From Acidobacteriota bacterium (lineage in GTDB: Bacteria; Acidobacteriota; Polarisedimenticolia; J045): DNA of 8,461 nucleotides. Both the position numbers and the translations under genes were made by a program. This document shows, piece after piece, positions 6,064 through 8,461 of the stretch. The stretch is from contig JAJRXN010000515.1 in the NCBI GenBank assembly GCA_024276295.1, positions 1-8,461 of the forward strand, in the 5' to 3' direction. The notes beneath the pieces are model-generated. The model was not told the origin of the DNA and did no database searches. It saw only the letters and a program-made list of their open reading frames with translations. Numbering within the stretch: the stretch's first letter is position 1; the number at the start of each line of letters is the position of its first letter.

Positions 6064-6878
6064 TGCGCAGCTCCCTTTCGGTCCTCCTCGTCGCGCTGCT
6101 GGCGCTTGTCGCCGTCACCGGCTGTGCGCGGAACCGTGAGCTGGTCGACGACAACGAGCTGCTGTATCGCATGGCGCGCGAGCGGATCGCCAAGCGGCAG
6201 TTTCTCAAGGCGATCGAACTGCTCGGAGACGTCGGACTGCTCTCGCCGGTTTCCGAGACGCTCGATCCGCTGGTCAAGCTCGCGCTCGCGGACGCCTACT
6301 TCTACCAGGGCGGGACCGTCAACACGATCGAGGCGCAGAACCGCTACGAGCAGTTCCTGAGCTTCTTTCCCACGCATCCGGAAGCCGACCGCGCGCGGTA
6401 CATGGTCGGCGTCTGCCTGTTCCGGCAGGCTGAGAACCCGGAGAACGACCAGGAGTACTCGGTGCGGGCTCTCGGCCACTTCGAGGCGATGATCCGCGAC
6501 CTGCCTCCCGACAGTCCGTGGCGGCAGCCGGCCCGCGAGATGCTCGCCAAGGTCCAGACGCGGCTGGCCGAGCACGAGTGGAAGGTCGCTGAGTTCTACT
6601 TCGAGAAGGAACGCTATGCGGGGGCGATCCGCCGGCTGACGTACATGATCGACCGCTATCCCGGCTCGATGCGCCGCGAGCAGGGCATGCTGCGGCTGGC
6701 CCAGGCGTACCGTGCGGTCGGCGATCTCGAGAACGCCCGGGCGAGCCTCGAGCGGATGCTCGCCGAGTACTCCGAAGGGGAGTTCGTCGAGCAGGCCCGG
6801 GCGCTCGAACAGGCGCTCGAGCAGGTCACGCCGGACGAGGGTCCGGCTCAGACGGCGCTCGGCACCTCCGTCCGCTGA
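6063..6878 (+). CDS. bamD: Outer-membrane assembly lipoprotein, BamD/YfiO family
   Basis: 271 residues. BamD is an essential TPR lipoprotein on the periplasmic face of the outer membrane that works with BamA to insert beta-barrel proteins. The N-terminus is a lipoprotein signal (MRSSLSVLLVALLALVAVTG) with lipobox VTGC and lipidated Cys21; Ala22 at +2 predicts outer-membrane sorting. TPR-like helix pairs follow: about 34-55 (LYRMARERIAKRQFLKAIEL), 71-103 (ending FLSFFP), 110-148, 165-200 and 207-237. The block AEFYFEKERYAGAIRRLTYM (176-195), then IDRYPGS, is the most BamD-like part. It is slightly longer than the usual approximately 245 residues, with an acidic, low-complexity C-terminus. AGGA at 6053-6056 lies six bases before the ATG. 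The alternative is a CpoB/YbgF-type TPR protein, but a lipobox and the FYF...YP block favour BamD. The last 31 bp overlap the convergent kinase gene. Confidence 0.9.
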   Translation: MRSSLSVLLVALLALVAVTGCARNRELVDDNELLYRMARERIAKRQFLKAIELLGDVGLLSPVSETLDPLVKLALADAYFYQGGTVNTIEAQNRYEQFLSFFPTHPEADRARYMVGVCLFRQAENPENDQEYSVRALGHFEAMIRDLPPDSPWRQPAREMLAKVQTRLAEHEWKVAEFYFEKERYAGAIRRLTYMIDRYPGSMRREQGMLRLAQAYRAVGDLENARASLERMLAEYSEGEFVEQARALEQALEQVTPDEGPAQTALGTSVR

Positions 6879-8461
6879 CCCGCCAGCACCGAATCGATCT
6901 CCTCGCGCAGCCTGTCGAGGGTGAAGGGCTTGGCCAGAACCGGCCGCTCCCCGGTCTCGCCGGCCGGACCGATCTCGCCGGAGACGAAGATCACCGCCCG
7001 CGGCGCGCAGCCGGCCGCCTCTGCACGGCGGATCATCTCGACACCACCGCCTCCCGGCATCTGCCGGTCGACCAGGCCGAGATCGAAGCGTGCCCGCGAG
7101 AGCGCGGAGAGCGCCTGCGGGACCGAGTCGGCGGTGACGACCTCGAAGCCCCAGCGTGAGAGCGCCTCGGCGAGCACCTCGCGCACGCCTTCCTCGTCGT
7201 CGGCGACCAGCGCACGGAGCCCCGCGCCGAGCGGCGCGGTCGGGGCCGTCGTCGCGGCCGCCTCCGGCGGTACGACGTCGTCCGCGGCGGCCTCGACCAG
7301 TGGCAGGCGGACCGTGAGCAGCGTTCCCCGCTCCGGACGGGAGACGAGGTCGATCGTTCCGCCGTGTTCCTGCGCGATGCCCGCGCAGATCGACAGGCCG
7401 AGGCCGGTTCCTTCACCGGGCTTCTTGGTCGTGAAGAACGGATCGAACACCCGCTCGGCGATCTCGCGTGGAATGCCGGGGCCGTCGTCCGAGACGGACA
7501 ACACGATCGTCCGGCCGTTGCGATGGGCGCGCAGCGCGATCTCCCCGCCGCGTCCGCTCGAGCGGATCGCGTGCTCGGCGTTGGTGACCAGATTGAGCAG
7601 GAGCTGAACGAGCTGGTGGCAGTCCGCGACGACCGTCGGCATCTCCGGCTCGACGTCGGTCGTCAGCCGGATGCCGTGACGCCGGCACTCCTCCTCGCGG
7701 AGCTGCACGACTTCGGCGACGATCCGTGCGGGAGAGCACGGGCCGCGGCGCGGCTTGCGGTCGCGCGAGAACGCGAGCAGTTCCGAGACGATCAGCGACG
7801 CCCGGCGCGCCTCGCGCAGGATCCGTCCGCGGAGCTTCCGCCGCGTCGCCTCGTCGCCGCCGGCCTCGAGCAGCTCGGCCGCGGCGATCACGGAGGCCAG
7901 CGGGTTGTTCAGCTCGTGCGCCACCGCCGAGGCGAGCTGGCCGAGCGCGGAGAGCTTTTCCGAGCGGACCAGGCGCGATTCGATCCGCGCCAGTTCCGCG
8001 CGGCTCAGCGCCAGGGCGCGGTGGTCCGACTCGAGACGGATCACCACCAGCAGCAGCAGCGTCAGCGGGATCGCGGCGACGACGAGCAGCAGCGGATGCA
8101 GCGTCCAGCTCGAGGCCAGCAGCCCGGCGGCGCAGGCGGTGACCGCCACCTGCACCGGCGGCGCGAGGCCGACGCCCATCCGGCGTCGCGCTCTTTCCGG
8201 GCACGGGCGGTCGACCAGCCGCGTCTCGACGAGGTGGACGACCACGCCGTAGAGCAGGCCGGCGAGCACCGAGCCGAGCGTGAAGTCGAGCGGGCCGGGC
8301 GTCGAGCGCGAGACCAGCGTCCGGACGACGAACGTGGCGAGCAGCGCGGCGGGAACCGACCCCGCGGCGTACACGGTGATGGCGCGCGTGGTCCGGCGGC
8401 GCAGCAGGCCGTCGGCGAGGGAGAGCACCATCGCGCTGACCCCGACGAGCAGCAGCGGCGC
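6848..8461 (-). CDS. Membrane sensor histidine kinase with C-terminal receiver domain (5' end outside window)
   Basis: Numbering here is from the Met at 8431. That Met is probably internal: the frame stays open to the window edge, the ten preceding codons (APLLLVGVSA) continue a hydrophobic helix, and no ribosome binding site precedes it. The visible part has about five membrane segments: the edge segment, then about 18-40, 48-72, 92-108 and 112-132. A linker helix leads to the dimerisation domain, with AVAHELNNPLAS (169-180) and phospho-acceptor His172. The ATPase domain has the N box LLLNLVTNAEHA (277-288), DDGPGIP (315-321), VFDPFFTTKKPGEGTGLGLS (328-347) and ERGT (367-370). An Ala/Pro/Thr linker (about 381-402) joins a receiver: acidic pocket Asp411-Asp412-Glu413, phospho-acceptor Asp455 (LVDRQMPG), Ser484 and Lys501. 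All catalytic residues are present. No known sensor domain is recognised and the signal is unknown; no partner regulator is visible. The receiver may act in cis, or pass phosphate to an unlinked HPt protein. Confidence 0.94.
   Translation of the reverse strand, partial: APLLLVGVSAMVLSLADGLLRRRTTRAITVYAAGSVPAALLATFVVRTLVSRSTPGPLDFTLGSVLAGLLYGVVVHLVETRLVDRPCPERARRRMGVGLAPPVQVAVTACAAGLLASSWTLHPLLLVVAAIPLTLLLLVVIRLESDHRALALSRAELARIESRLVRSEKLSALGQLASAVAHELNNPLASVIAAAELLEAGGDEATRRKLRGRILREARRASLIVSELLAFSRDRKPRRGPCSPARIVAEVVQLREEECRRHGIRLTTDVEPEMPTVVADCHQLVQLLLNLVTNAEHAIRSSGRGGEIALRAHRNGRTIVLSVSDDGPGIPREIAERVFDPFFTTKKPGEGTGLGLSICAGIAQEHGGTIDLVSRPERGTLLTVRLPLVEAAADDVVPPEAAATTAPTAPLGAGLRALVADDEEGVREVLAEALSRWGFEVVTADSVPQALSALSRARFDLGLVDRQMPGGGGVEMIRRAEAAGCAPRAVIFVSGEIGPAGETGERPVLAKPFTLDRLREEIDSVLAGQRTEVPSAV

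Noticed and set aside
8429..8431. ATG at 8431 as the start of the histidine kinase
   Set aside because: There is no ribosome binding site, and ten upstream in-frame hydrophobic codons reach the window edge, so the true start is probably outside.
1257..8461. Very frequent CTCGAG hexamers across the genes
   Set aside because: Explained by the common Leu-Glu pair using the preferred codons CTC and GAG; not a dispersed motif.

Overview
The window is very GC-rich bacterial chromosome with dense, mostly overlapping genes. It reads as a Gram-negative (diderm) organism: there is a BamD-type lipoprotein of the outer-membrane assembly machine. The core order def-fmt-rsmB-(PASTA protein)-rpe resembles the conserved order around the PASTA-kinase locus of Firmicutes, but here it sits in a diderm. 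That combination, with the base composition, suggests Acidobacteriota (for example a Thermoanaerobaculia-like lineage) or a neighbouring high-GC phylum. This placement is an inference; no rRNA or other decisive marker is present.

Layout. (1) Positions 1-971, minus strand: the N-terminal 323 residues of an exported FecR-domain protein with a Trp/Tyr/Gly-rich DUF6600-like tail; its 3' end lies outside the window. (2) Positions 972-1256: a divergent intergenic region with a 14-bp palindrome, a T6 tract and a small inverted-repeat cluster next to the def ribosome binding site. (3) Positions 1257-6878, plus strand: a seven-gene run, def, fmt, rsmB, PASTA protein, rpe, YbgC-like thioesterase and bamD. 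Five of its six junctions are overlaps or gaps of under 40 bp; the exception is a 60-bp gap after rsmB holding a strong inverted repeat. (4) Positions 6848-8461, minus strand: a membrane sensor histidine kinase with a C-terminal receiver domain, convergent with bamD and overlapping its 3' end by 31 bp. Its start lies beyond the right edge.

How the genes fit together. Fmt formylates initiator Met-tRNA and Def removes the formyl group from new proteins; RsmB methylates 16S rRNA. These three form a translation-initiation/ribosome module. Rpe is a pentose-phosphate enzyme. The PASTA protein, the hotdog thioesterase and the BamD lipoprotein are envelope-linked. The run therefore couples housekeeping translation genes to envelope functions, probably as one transcript with translational coupling from PASTA to bamD.

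I see no mobile element, CRISPR array, phage gene, tRNA or rRNA, and no wholly new system. The more unusual points are the kinase-less PASTA protein in the PASTA-kinase position, a shortened RNA-binding segment in RsmB, the bamD/kinase tail overlap, and similar palindromes in the two intergenic gaps.
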